NCBI GenBank assembly: GCA_008000375.1
Contig: SMOI01000075.1
Location: 36,483 to 100,482, forward strand
DNA length: 64,000 bases
Reading direction: 5' to 3'
Source: Poteriospumella lacustris
Taxonomy: Eukaryota; Sar; Chrysophyceae; Chromulinales; Dinobryaceae
The translations under genes were made by a program, and so were the position numbers. Below, in pieces: positions 21,647-32,337 of this stretch (position 1 is its first letter; each line of letters opens with the position of its first letter). The notes beneath the pieces were generated by a model that saw only the letters and a list, made by a program, of their open reading frames with translations, was not told the DNA's origin and searched no databases.

Positions 21647-21955
21647 ATGAGTGAGGTCAAGGAGGAAGTTTCTGCGGAGTCGGTGGACAATATCTTGAAA
21701 CAGTTGGACAGTGCAGAGAATGATGTTCTCCGCATGATGGACATCTTTCAAGCATCAATGGGCATTATTGCCTCTGCTCCTATTGAGTCAGCTCAGAATA
21801 TGCAACCACTTATTGCAGAATACAGCCAACTGAGGAGCGAGCTTCACAAAAAGCTGATGGACTCGAGTAAGGTTCTTCTCATGACTCCGACCCTCGTTGA
21901 CTCAGGGAGCCAACATCTTGAAGCCGTTGAGAGAGCTTCGTTTTCCACAAAGTAG
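21647..21955 (+). CDS. Small helical protein, possibly Mediator MED11-like
   Basis: 102 residues in one exon, almost entirely helical, with heptad-like hydrophobic spacing (ILKQLDSAENDVLRMMDIF; PLIAEYSQLRSELHKKLMD). The length and the L-x2-L-x3-E opening resemble Mediator head subunit MED11, but similarity is too weak to assign. The ATG at 21647 follows a short stop-free leader; an in-frame ATG at 21617 would add ten residues. It is divergent from DAO across ~385 bp that contain GATGACGAC-type low-complexity sequence at ~21487-21535. Confidence 0.45.
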   Translation: MSEVKEEVSAESVDNILKQLDSAENDVLRMMDIFQASMGIIASAPIESAQNMQPLIAEYSQLRSELHKKLMDSSKVLLMTPTLVDSGSQHLEAVERASFSTK

Positions 21956-22089
21956 AATGAGTTACAATGAATGATTCTGACCTTTCTGTTTGTGAATCGT
22001 CTAAAAGGCCATTACCATATTTACATAATGTACATAGCAAACACCGCATGTTTTCGATGAACGAAGGGCCGTGGAGCCCAAAGAAAAAT

Positions 22090-23247
22090 CTAAAGTAATG
22101 AGTCATTAATCTTCAACGCCACAAAGACTGTTCCTTTTAGTCTCTTTCGACTTGAAAACCAACGCAGCAGGAATTGAAGAAAGTTCGCTTTGTGATGGTG
22201 GACCAATTGTCGCCATTCCTCGCGATGCTCCAGCTGGGAAGCGTCGATCACCAACGCGTTTTCCGTAGGATCCAGTTTATCGAAGACTAAACTATTCAAG
22301 TAGTCGAGGAGAAGCTGAGCATGTACCCAAGGCACTGGATCTTCGAGAAACACTTCTCGTGCTGAGAAGTTGGTAAAGGATCGAGCCTTCGATATCAGCT
22401 CCTCGATTCCCAATATCAGGCGATAGAGTTTGTACAATCCCCCTTCATCGATAAGAAGTCTACTTTCCCGTATACTGTCTAGAAATGATTCCAATGTCGA
22501 GTTGATGACTTTCCCGAGCAATGGCGAAAACGATCGCAATTCGGTGGATTTGGGTCCGAGTGCCCGCTGAAGAGCATCGGCAACACGCTCAAAGCTCAGC
22601 TTGGACAGCATGACAATTATCTCACTTTCTGATTTCATTGAATCGTCCGTTGAATGAGGGCACATGAGAGGGGAACTTGACTTTAGAAGAGAAAATTCGT
22701 CCGGCGACTTCTTGAAGCGAGCCACGAGCTCTTTCTTGATAGATGTCACAATGGCGTACTCCACAAATCGCTCCAACTGCTTGGCCTTTGAAGGCATTGT
22801 CTTATCCAATAGAGAGTTCACGAACGATAGCACAATTTTCGTCTGCCATGAGTATCTAGTGGCCTTTCCAGCCAACGTGGACAACGTCTCTTGGATTAAC
22901 CGGAGAAAGTTCGATAGACGAGATGCATCGCGCAGAATTGCTATGGTGCAGACCAACTTTTCTTCTTCCTTTTTCAAGCCCCGTACTGAGTTGACTCTGT
23001 CGATATATATGCCTGACAGTGATCGCACGAGCGAATCTAGCAGTCGTAGTTTAGCATCAAGTGCTGATCCAGTTGTGGTAGCTATAGAACCCACTAAGGA
23101 GGTTACTTTCCGTATTTTGGCATCGAAAACATTTTCATGGGCCGGAAGGAAATTTTTAGTGACAAATTCGTTCTGCAGTCCTTTCCTTCGGCAGTGGCAT
23201 ATGTAAATGGCACGCAATATAGTCAAGTGATTTTCAATGACGTCCAT
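22090..23247 (-). CDS. Unrecognised alpha-helical protein
   Basis: A single exon of 385 residues, not recognised. It is predicted mostly helical, with no signal peptide, membrane segment or low-complexity runs, and normal codon composition for the AT-richer genes nearby. Visible blocks include GLYKLYRLILGIEELI, WVHAQLLLDYLNSLVFDKL and a basic end FLRWFSSRKRLKG. The style recalls tethering-complex or CCDC142-type helical-rod proteins, but I could not match one. The start is the first ATG; the next upstream gene is 340 bp away. Confidence 0.5.
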   Translation of the reverse strand: MDVIENHLTILRAIYICHCRRKGLQNEFVTKNFLPAHENVFDAKIRKVTSLVGSIATTTGSALDAKLRLLDSLVRSLSGIYIDRVNSVRGLKKEEEKLVCTIAILRDASRLSNFLRLIQETLSTLAGKATRYSWQTKIVLSFVNSLLDKTMPSKAKQLERFVEYAIVTSIKKELVARFKKSPDEFSLLKSSSPLMCPHSTDDSMKSESEIIVMLSKLSFERVADALQRALGPKSTELRSFSPLLGKVINSTLESFLDSIRESRLLIDEGGLYKLYRLILGIEELISKARSFTNFSAREVFLEDPVPWVHAQLLLDYLNSLVFDKLDPTENALVIDASQLEHREEWRQLVHHHKANFLQFLLRWFSSRKRLKGTVFVALKINDSLL

Positions 23248-23586
23248 TTTTCAAAGAAGCCTTCTATGCACGCTCTACCAACACCACATACAGATACTTG
23301 CTAATCCAGTTTCCAGAAGACCTCAATGAAGCCCACTAGGGGAAAAACAATTGTGAAAAACCGATAATGCAATAATTGAGAACTGCCCCAACCGACCACT
23401 GGGACTCACAGCAGCAGAGAACTGTGCTGCAACGGTTTTTGAAACGGCTCCATATGAAACACGATGACGACGACATCGACATCGTGTAACGGCTCCTTTC
23501 GAATCAAGCGAAACGACTCGTCGCCGTGTCGATCGATCCGATCGAAAGAGACCCGAGACGCTCATGCCACAAACTGCAAGACAGTC
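23248..23586. other. Intergenic region left of the inverted repeat
   Basis: 339 bp unique sequence between the helical-protein start and the outer end of the CFAP52 inverted repeat. No gene seen; the promoter of the minus-strand gene must lie here. Confidence 0.5.
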
Positions 23587-26140
23587 ACAGATATTTTCCT
23601 CTTAGTTGCCTCTTCTTCGCTGTTCGAAGTGCTTCTCTACTTGGCGATCAGCTGTGTGGCGTTATTACCCATCTCTATCCAGATATCCAGAGCAGTTGCC
23701 ATTTAAATCTTGTCCGCAGTCACAATGTCTATGGAACTGAGAATCAAATCCGTCATTGGTTTCAATGGTAGGGAGTCATAGCACGGTGTCGGGCATGCAT
23801 TGTCGAGGGATCTGATGGTTGCATGGTGTGGTGTGTTTGTGTTTGTGTAGGCAAAGTCGTCAGCGGTCTCCACTACACGCCGTGCGGCAGATATGTGGTG
23901 TATCCGCTGGGGTCGTTCATCGTGCTGAAGAACCTGGTGAACGAACGAGAGGCGTTTTTCGACGGCCACTCGCAAGACGTGTCTTGCATCGCGATGTCGC
24001 ACAACGGCGATCGCTTGGCCTCGGGCCAGGTCAACTTCACGGGTGTGAAGGTAAGCGTCGATGGGAGTGGCCATGCCGTGCCGTGCGGTGCGATGCTGTG
24101 GCAGTAGTCTGACGGTTGTTGTTGTGTGGGTGTACAGGCGGACGTAATAGTGTGGGACTTGGGCCGCGCGAAGGCGATGTTGGAGCAGGGCACGGTGATG
24201 GTGGGCGATGCGTGTTTGCTGCACCGCTTGAAGCAGCACTTGGGTCGCGTGCAGGACGTGGCGTTCTCGAACCACGACGAGTTCTTGGCGACGGTGGGTG
24301 GCCAAGACGACAATGCGCTGGTGATTTGGAATGTGGAGTCCGGTGAGGCGATCTGCGGGTCGCCGGCGGCGATGGACTCGGCGCTGACGGTGCGCTGGCT
24401 GAACAACCGCCACGACCGCGTGGTGACGGCGGGCAACTACCACGTGCGCGTGTGGCAGATTGACTTCTCGTTGCCGAAGCTGCACGCGATGGACGCGCGA
24501 CTGGGCAGTGTGCGCCGCGTGTGTCTGTCGATCGGCATCACGGAGGACGACCACTTCGCGTACGTGGGCACGTCGACGGGCGATGTGCTGAAGGTCTGCA
24601 TCGACCGCAACGAGATCTTGTCGTACAAGGACCCCGACGTGCAGGTGCCGCAGATGGTGGGCATCACGAAGGACCGCGTGCCCGGCGGCGTGAAGGCGCT
24701 GTGCTGTGTGGTGAACCCGGCGACGGGCAACACGAACGTGTTGGTCGGTGCGGGCGACGGCGAGTTGGTGTTCATCAACCCGAACTTGAACCGCGTGGCG
24801 GGGTACAAGACGACGCTGATGGGCGGCATCACGTCGATCACGCTGCACCCGAAGGGCCAGAAGTTCATGGTGGGCACGGACCAGTGCAACCGCTACGAGG
24901 TGTCGAAGGACCTGATCCAGTCGGAGCTGAAGACGTCGTGTCACGTGGCGGGCGTGAACGACGTGGCGTATCCGGAGGGCTGTCCCGACCTGGTGGTGAC
25001 GTCGTCTCGCGGCGACATTCGCATCTGGAACATCAAGTCGCGCCAGGAGCTGCTGCGCATCCAGGTGCCGAACCTGGAGTGCTACTGCGCGTTGGTGAGT
25101 CCGTCGGGGTCGAGCATCGTGTCGGGCTGGGACGACGGCAAGATCCGCGCCTTCTATCCGGAGAGCGGCCGTATGCGTTTCGTGATTCCGGACGCGCACA
25201 CGGAGAAGGTGACGGCGCTGGCCATCGCCGACAACGACTCGCGCTCGCCGTGGCGCATCATTTCGGGCGGCGACGAGGGTCGCGTGCGCGTGTGGCACGT
25301 GACGTCGTCGCACCAGGCGATGATCGTGTCGCTGAAGGAGCACCGCGGCCCCATCAACTGCATCAAGGTCAACGCCGACAGCACGCAGTGCATCTCGGCG
25401 TCGGCCGACGGCTCGTGCATCATCTGGGACCTGAACCGCTACGTGCGCATCACGGCGCTGTTCGAGCCGACGGTGTTCACGTCGGTGCTGTACCACCCGG
25501 ACGAGTCGCAGATGCTGACCTGCGGCGCGAACCACAAGATCTCGTACTGGGACGCGACGGACGCCCAGGCGATCCGCGTGATCGACGGCGGCGACGACAT
25601 CATGACGACGCTGGACGTGATGCCGTCGGGCGAGTTCTTCGTGTCGGGCTCGAACGACCGGCTGGTGAAGATCTGGCACTACGACGACGGCTTGACCGTG
25701 GCGGTGGGTCGCGGCCACAGCGGCGCCGTGCGCAGTGTGAAGATCAGTCCCGACCAACGAACGGTGGTGTCGGTCGGCGCGAGCGGCGAGATCATTTTCT
25801 GGGAGATGCCGGACCTCGAGGCCGCGCGTCACGCTCTGCTCGAGAGCCTGTAACCGTCGCGGCGCCTGGTCGCGACCCACGCCACGTGTCGCGCCGTGCG
25901 GTCGTCTGTGTGTCTGGTCGGTCAGTCGGCGAGCGGTGCGGTCGAGGGAAAAGCCCAATCGACCGGCCGCTCGACCCGCTACCGCACCCCCTCCCCCTGC
26001 GTCGCTCCTTCGCCGAGGAGCGTCGCTCTTCATTTGTGTTACCACCTCCGTCGCCACGGGTCAGTCTCGCTCGCCGTTTCGTGAGCAGGCGCCGTGGCGG
26101 CGGAGGGTTCGTAGAAATACCCCGCACACCCCGCTGATGT
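23587..26140 (+). repeat. Left arm of a large inverted repeat (CFAP52 copy A)
   Basis: Reverse-complement of 26450-29003; paired coordinates sum to 52590. From 23587 to about 26031 (2.44 kb) the arms appear identical: 5' leader, both introns, CDS and early 3' UTR all match, including in non-coding frames. From ~26032 inward they diverge quickly by substitutions and small indels. The outer boundary is abrupt. Confidence 0.93.
23725..25853 (+). CDS. CFAP52: Cilia/flagella-associated protein 52 (WDR16), copy A
   Basis: Three exons, 23725-23767, 23851-24050, 24138-25853, 652 residues, near the usual family size (~620). CFAP52 is a WD40 protein of the ciliary doublet microtubules (a microtubule inner protein) needed for motility. 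Family-typical opening text: GLHYTPCGRYVVYPLGSFIV, FFDGHSQDVSCIAMSHNGD, SGQVNFTGVKADVIVWDL. Two seven-bladed WD40 propellers follow, with repeat ends such as DIRIWNIKSRQ, GRVRVWHV, SCIIWDLNR, RLVKIWHY, GEIIFWEM. Phases (1, then 0) agree. The ATG starts MSMELRIK. The gene is convergent with an apparently identical copy B, facing across a ~300-bp unique spacer. Codon use is strongly GC3-biased. Confidence 0.95.
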
Positions 26141-26449
26141 GTCCTGTTGTACATTAACTCAGTAGCTTCTTCTGACGCGCTCGATGGGGTGGACTGTGTT
26201 TTCTTTTGGGTGTGCTTTCTCTTTCTCTCCGTCTCTGTCTCTCTGTAGGTGACCTAGGTGATCGATCCGGAGGGAACCGTGTGCGAACGACCCGTCCCAC
26301 CACCTCCCGCCATCGACCGCCCGCCGAGGCGACGGAGACCACCACCGCGATCAATCGATCAACACAGAGAACACACACGCGTCAACACAGAACACACGAA
26401 CGAGGACGGAGAAGTAGAAGCTACGAAGTTAATCTGTACAGAGGACACA

Positions 26450-29003
26450 TCAGGGCGGTGTGCGGGGTATTTCTACGAACCCTCCGCCGCCACGGCGCCT
26501 GCTCACGAAATGGTGAGCGAGACACACCCATGGCGACGGAGGAGGGGGTAAAACAAACGAAGAGCGACGCTCCTCGGCGAAGGAGCGACGCAGGGGGAGG
26601 GGGTGCGGTAGCGGGTCGAGCGGCCGGTCGATTGGGCTTTTCCCTCGACCGCACCGCTCGCCGACTGACCGACCAGACACACAGACGACCGCACGGCGCG
26701 ACACGTGGCGTGGGTCGCGACCAGGCGCCGCGACGGTTACAGGCTCTCGAGCAGAGCGTGACGCGCGGCCTCGAGGTCCGGCATCTCCCAGAAAATGATC
26801 TCGCCGCTCGCGCCGACCGACACCACCGTTCGTTGGTCGGGACTGATCTTCACACTGCGCACGGCGCCGCTGTGGCCGCGACCCACCGCCACGGTCAAGC
26901 CGTCGTCGTAGTGCCAGATCTTCACCAGCCGGTCGTTCGAGCCCGACACGAAGAACTCGCCCGACGGCATCACGTCCAGCGTCGTCATGATGTCGTCGCC
27001 GCCGTCGATCACGCGGATCGCCTGGGCGTCCGTCGCGTCCCAGTACGAGATCTTGTGGTTCGCGCCGCAGGTCAGCATCTGCGACTCGTCCGGGTGGTAC
27101 AGCACCGACGTGAACACCGTCGGCTCGAACAGCGCCGTGATGCGCACGTAGCGGTTCAGGTCCCAGATGATGCACGAGCCGTCGGCCGACGCCGAGATGC
27201 ACTGCGTGCTGTCGGCGTTGACCTTGATGCAGTTGATGGGGCCGCGGTGCTCCTTCAGCGACACGATCATCGCCTGGTGCGACGACGTCACGTGCCACAC
27301 GCGCACGCGACCCTCGTCGCCGCCCGAAATGATGCGCCACGGCGAGCGCGAGTCGTTGTCGGCGATGGCCAGCGCCGTCACCTTCTCCGTGTGCGCGTCC
27401 GGAATCACGAAACGCATACGGCCGCTCTCCGGATAGAAGGCGCGGATCTTGCCGTCGTCCCAGCCCGACACGATGCTCGACCCCGACGGACTCACCAACG
27501 CGCAGTAGCACTCCAGGTTCGGCACCTGGATGCGCAGCAGCTCCTGGCGCGACTTGATGTTCCAGATGCGAATGTCGCCGCGAGACGACGTCACCACCAG
27601 GTCGGGACAGCCCTCCGGATACGCCACGTCGTTCACGCCCGCCACGTGACACGACGTCTTCAGCTCCGACTGGATCAGGTCCTTCGACACCTCGTAGCGG
27701 TTGCACTGGTCCGTGCCCACCATGAACTTCTGGCCCTTCGGGTGCAGCGTGATCGACGTGATGCCGCCCATCAGCGTCGTCTTGTACCCCGCCACGCGGT
27801 TCAAGTTCGGGTTGATGAACACCAACTCGCCGTCGCCCGCACCGACCAACACGTTCGTGTTGCCCGTCGCCGGGTTCACCACACAGCACAGCGCCTTCAC
27901 GCCGCCGGGCACGCGGTCCTTCGTGATGCCCACCATCTGCGGCACCTGCACGTCGGGGTCCTTGTACGACAAGATCTCGTTGCGGTCGATGCAGACCTTC
28001 AGCACATCGCCCGTCGACGTGCCCACGTACGCGAAGTGGTCGTCCTCCGTGATGCCGATCGACAGACACACGCGGCGCACACTGCCCAGTCGCGCGTCCA
28101 TCGCGTGCAGCTTCGGCAACGAGAAGTCAATCTGCCACACGCGCACGTGGTAGTTGCCCGCCGTCACCACGCGGTCGTGGCGGTTGTTCAGCCAGCGCAC
28201 CGTCAGCGCCGAGTCCATCGCCGCCGGCGACCCGCAGATCGCCTCACCGGACTCCACATTCCAAATCACCAGCGCATTGTCGTCTTGGCCACCCACCGTC
28301 GCCAAGAACTCGTCGTGGTTCGAGAACGCCACGTCCTGCACGCGACCCAAGTGCTGCTTCAAGCGGTGCAGCAAACACGCATCGCCCACCATCACCGTGC
28401 CCTGCTCCAACATCGCCTTCGCGCGGCCCAAGTCCCACACTATTACGTCCGCCTGTACACCCACACAACAACAACCGTCAGACTACTGCCACAGCATCGC
28501 ACCGCACGGCACGGCATGGCCACTCCCATCGACGCTTACCTTCACACCCGTGAAGTTGACCTGGCCCGAGGCCAAGCGATCGCCGTTGTGCGACATCGCG
28601 ATGCAAGACACGTCTTGCGAGTGGCCGTCGAAAAACGCCTCTCGTTCGTTCACCAGGTTCTTCAGCACGATGAACGACCCCAGCGGATACACCACATATC
28701 TGCCGCACGGCGTGTAGTGGAGACCGCTGACGACTTTGCCTACACAAACACAAACACACCACACCATGCAACCATCAGATCCCTCGACAATGCATGCCCG
28801 ACACCGTGCTATGACTCCCTACCATTGAAACCAATGACGGATTTGATTCTCAGTTCCATAGACATTGTGACTGCGGACAAGATTTAAATGGCAACTGCTC
28901 TGGATATCTGGATAGAGATGGGTAATAACGCCACACAGCTGATCGCCAAGTAGAGAAGCACTTCGAACAGCGAAGAAGAGGCAACTAAGAGGAAAATATC
29001 TGT
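26450..29003 (-). repeat. Right arm of the large inverted repeat (CFAP52 copy B)
   Basis: Partner of 23587-26140. It appears identical from 29003 down to ~26559, then diverged to ~26450, where similarity ends. The unique spacer between the arms is ~26141-26449 and contains TCTCTCTG-rich sequence but no gene. Confidence 0.93.
26737..28865 (-). CDS. CFAP52: Cilia/flagella-associated protein 52 (WDR16), copy B
   Basis: Exons 28823-28865, 28540-28739, 26737-28452; 652 residues, the translation being indistinguishable from copy A, with the same intron sequences. Both copies have intact start, splice sites and stop, and both keep about 140 bp of 5' leader, so both may be expressed. No changes are seen inside the CDS, while the 3' flanks have clearly diverged, which is hard to explain by a single recent duplication. 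Confidence 0.95.
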
Positions 29004-29321
29004 ACTGGATGAGTTGCAAGCAGCGACCAGCTTTGCAAGAAGAATCAATCGAACGTCTCTTTGGACGAGGATGGTTCGGCGAGTCGTTTCGCTGTTTTTT
29101 TGAAGTCGAAGGAGCCGTTACCTTTCGCCGACAAATCTGTCGCTTGTCGCGTGTTGCTGTCGTGTCGCTTCTCGCCGTCATCGTTGGAGGAGAGCATCAT
29201 GATGATGATGCCAACAATGAACCAAACCGCAAAGGAATGCGTCACCTCAGTCTCATATCTGATGACGAACGATGGTTGTTACAGTTATGTTACTGGTCCG
29301 TGAGCGTGACACGAATAGCTT
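29004..29321. other. Intergenic region right of the inverted repeat
   Basis: 318 bp of unique sequence up to the stop of the SHOC1-like gene. It should hold the promoter of CFAP52 copy B and the 3' UTR region of the next gene; nothing else is visible. Confidence 0.5.
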
Positions 29322-31559
29322 TCATGTGAACCTCACGTGAAGTAGAGCGAAGAATGCAGTTAAGTTGGTCGACAGGCGGTCAACCTTCGGTACAGGAACC
29401 CATTGTCGGAGAGCGTGAGTAATTGTCTCTGAATTCGCCTTCACAACAGCAAAAATGGAAGGAAATGAAGTGATGATCAAAGCTGCTGTAAAGATGTTAA
29501 TTGTGGGAAATTGCTGCAGAAAGTCGCACATTGCTGACAGGTCAGGCCGAGTATTCAACGACTTGCAAAACTCGCGCATATAGTAACCAGATAGTGAACG
29601 CTGATCTTGATTGCTTTGCCGAAGATCTTCGTCTACGATAGAAACTATATGCGATGGCAAGGTGGAGGCAGTGCACATGCGAACGATCACACGAGCTGGG
29701 AAGCACGCAAGAGATTGTGCGAAGGGAATCAGTAGGGAGTTGATTTCGCGTTTTTCGAAGTTTTCGACCAATAAAATAACCCAGATGAAAGAATATCGAA
29801 ATGAAAGATCGCAAAGACCTTTAATGAACTCCCTCTTCTCTGGGATGCTGCCCATCACTTGGGGTGTGATTGTCTTTATGCAGCAAACTTCACTGATCAC
29901 AATGTCAGCTGAATCTCGGAAAGGATAATCAACGCTGTTGATACCGAAGTGCTCCCTCAGTGCATGAAAGCATTCTGTTTGCTGCTCGAAAAATTGTTCT
30001 GACATTAAGATAGTTCTCGTGCTTGGGGGCTTCAATGTGTCGTCAGGTAATTTCGAATGGTCAACTACTCTACATATATCGGTCATTGAGGCGCTTTCTT
30101 CCCCACCGACTTTTTGTAGCAGCTGCTGTATCTGCGAAGAATAGCAGTTCTCGTTGAAAATAGATTTTTGTGGTGCTGCGGATACGGGGGATACCATAGT
30201 GTCTGTGATTTCGTTTGCTCTTTGAAGACGCCGAGGGGGGTCTGTCGCCGCGATTGTTTCCACGTCTTCGCGTTGTAGGTCATCATCGTATATCGTCAGT
30301 GGCGTTATCAATGCTGTCCTCACAAAATTCTCGAGAATTAACGACGGGTGCTCCACGTGTGACCTCATGGAAGAAATGGTTTCAGTGTCCTGATAATGCG
30401 TGTGATTCGTCTCCTTCAATATCGACCTTCTGATGTCTATCAATAGTTTTGCTTTTGGCCATTCAGTATCACCGCAGCCGAACGTATTGAGATGTAGAGA
30501 ACGAACTCTGATTCGTTGTGAAGGACTGTCGAGCCTTAGTAAATGTCTTCCCTCTATTCGAGACTGAAAGGCGTCCAAAAACAGGAAACCAAGTTTCCAT
30601 TTGGAGCGTTCATCACTGACACATATGGAGGAGTTCGGCCAGGGCAACAGCGTTAGTTGTCGCATCGGTTCCGAGATACGTCCAAATGAAGACGCTCTAC
30701 CCCTTTGGAGCATGGATAGATCTATAGTTTCGAAAGAAACTAGATCGAAAACTTCCATTCTATTCTCAGGGATAGAATCCTCTTCCCACATTGAAGAAAT
30801 ATGCCGAAGTTCTTCCACAATGTCGTCTTCCGGCTTTGTGGGTATCCGAATACTATCTGAGTACCCCAATGACAAATCAACTTCAGTGATTGCATGACTC
30901 TTCCAATGCAAAAGGATGCCCGACTGAAATTGGTGGTTATCGCCACATAGTTTCTCAATGGTAAATTGAGGCTCCGGCATCAGCATGAGATCTTCTTCAC
31001 AAATATATTCCAGGCCATCGAAATTGTGAAAGTCTCTTTCGTTGTTGTTTCCAAACAGACGGGGAACTAAAACCTCGACATCTTTCAAAGGTGCTCTTTC
31101 GCAAACCAGGGTAAAGCTGGTGAATGAATTTTCCACCACCACTCCGTCCATAGTATTATTGATGCATCGGGAGTCGAAAATTCTGGAATTAGATACGAGG
31201 GCAACGTAATCTTCAATCAGACAAGGATCGAACTGAACTAGAAGCTCCTCGATCTTGTCGTAGCATTCTGCAACTTGTAGAATACTTTCGCTTTGAAAAT
31301 GAAACAAATCTTGGACGGATGATACGCCCTCACACTCATCTACGCACGACGAGAAAGTATTGGATTCCAGATCAGAACAATCGGAGACCCAAGTCGACAT
31401 CGTGCAAGCTTGTGTGTTCCAAAGATTGTTGCAAAAGTTCTGCCCTTGGTCAACCTTTCTCGGGCCCCTTAAATCGCGAATGTTAAGAAAAGCTGAACGA
31501 GGGAAGAATCCATCAGGTTTTCGGAGCTTGGCCGTTGATCGTGCGTACAACGGCAGCAT
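29322..31559 (-). CDS. SHOC1/ZIP2-like meiotic crossover protein (XPF-like)
   Basis: A single exon of 745 residues. The C-terminal third resembles the inactive XPF-nuclease-like core plus helix-hairpin-helix of SHOC1 (yeast Zip2, plant SHOC1). Seen: VCCIKTITPQ, then YSFIWVILLVENFEKREIN (XPF-like strand and helix), a segment with FPARVIVRMC, and a terminal MCDFLQQFPTINIFTAALIITSF, an FP-x-IN HhH-type motif. In that family the domain pairs with Spo16/SPO16 to bind branched DNA at class I crossover sites. The N-terminal part is unrecognisable, as usual for this fast-evolving family. No XPF catalytic ERKx3D motif is visible. The start could also be the internal ATG at MSTWVSD (residue 53). Confidence 0.45.
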   Translation of the reverse strand: MLPLYARSTAKLRKPDGFFPRSAFLNIRDLRGPRKVDQGQNFCNNLWNTQACTMSTWVSDCSDLESNTFSSCVDECEGVSSVQDLFHFQSESILQVAECYDKIEELLVQFDPCLIEDYVALVSNSRIFDSRCINNTMDGVVVENSFTSFTLVCERAPLKDVEVLVPRLFGNNNERDFHNFDGLEYICEEDLMLMPEPQFTIEKLCGDNHQFQSGILLHWKSHAITEVDLSLGYSDSIRIPTKPEDDIVEELRHISSMWEEDSIPENRMEVFDLVSFETIDLSMLQRGRASSFGRISEPMRQLTLLPWPNSSICVSDERSKWKLGFLFLDAFQSRIEGRHLLRLDSPSQRIRVRSLHLNTFGCGDTEWPKAKLLIDIRRSILKETNHTHYQDTETISSMRSHVEHPSLILENFVRTALITPLTIYDDDLQREDVETIAATDPPRRLQRANEITDTMVSPVSAAPQKSIFNENCYSSQIQQLLQKVGGEESASMTDICRVVDHSKLPDDTLKPPSTRTILMSEQFFEQQTECFHALREHFGINSVDYPFRDSADIVISEVCCIKTITPQVMGSIPEKREFIKGLCDLSFRYSFIWVILLVENFEKREINSLLIPFAQSLACFPARVIVRMCTASTLPSHIVSIVDEDLRQSNQDQRSLSGYYMREFCKSLNTRPDLSAMCDFLQQFPTINIFTAALIITSFPSIFAVVKANSETITHALRQWVPVPKVDRLSTNLTAFFALLHVRFT

Positions 31560-32014
31560 TTTGCGCGTCTTATCGGTGACAGTAATGGGACAACCGCAAT
31601 GGTATTGTGAAGCACTAAAGCAACCTGCGACGAGGAAATCAGCAAAAAAACAAACGAGGAATTACTTTCACATCCTCATACAATAGAAGTTCGACATCCA
31701 ATCCCCTTCAGCTGTCTGGAGGGATTACGTCATGTACAGTTCATCGAGCACACAACAGTAGCTACCAATTCTAGACCCATTACTTGGATGACTGAGGAAA
31801 TGACTGATTTGTTGGGATAGTTGGGTTGGTTGCTGTGAGCTGAGCAGTCCTAGCAGATTGGCAATCGAACTGAAAGCCACTGATGGGAAACCATGGGCAT
31901 GGCGATCACAGCAAATGTAGGTACCACTTCAATGAACGGTATTTTGGACTCAGAGCTCTCTGGGATCGACGATTAGAAATGAAATCGATTGGTAATATCC
32001 ATCCAGGTGCAGGT
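31560..32014. other. Divergent intergenic region
   Basis: 455 bp between the SHOC1-like gene and the first tandem unit. AT-richer than neighbours; no gene or RNA seen. Confidence 0.5.
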
Positions 32015-32297
32015 CCCTCCCCCATAGACTAGAAGCAGCAATCCCAATCCATTACCGGCATACCATAGCTTTTCCCACATAATTTAGGGAACTATTCGAA
32101 TTTACTAAATTCGTTCGATATCGTTTGTCGACGTCAAAAGAAACGCTATGACATATTTTCTTTAATTTCTTTAAGGAAAATCACAGCAACATTCTGTTTT
32201 TGGGGAGTCGTGGGAAGGCCCGCAAAATTCTAGGGTCGTGGGGACCGCTTGCCCCTTGACTGGAACCAACAACTGAAGATGGCAGCCTTTCATATAA

Positions 32298-32305
32298 TAT
32301 AAAAA
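32298..32305 (+). promoter_or_regulatory. Possible TATA-like element of DUF285 gene 1
   Basis: TATAAAAA 33-40 bp before the ATG at 32338, in a leader otherwise conserved between the two tandem units. In unit 2 the same place reads GATAAAAA. The short distance to the ATG makes a TATA role uncertain. Confidence 0.3.
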
Positions 32306-32337
32306 TCCCGTGTCTGAATCAGATTTGAACAGGAATC

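Noticed and set aside
23703-28887. 784- and 893-codon ORFs antisense to both CFAP52 copies
   Set aside because: His/Arg/Val-rich shadows of a strongly GC3-biased gene; the CFAP52 frame is unmistakable.
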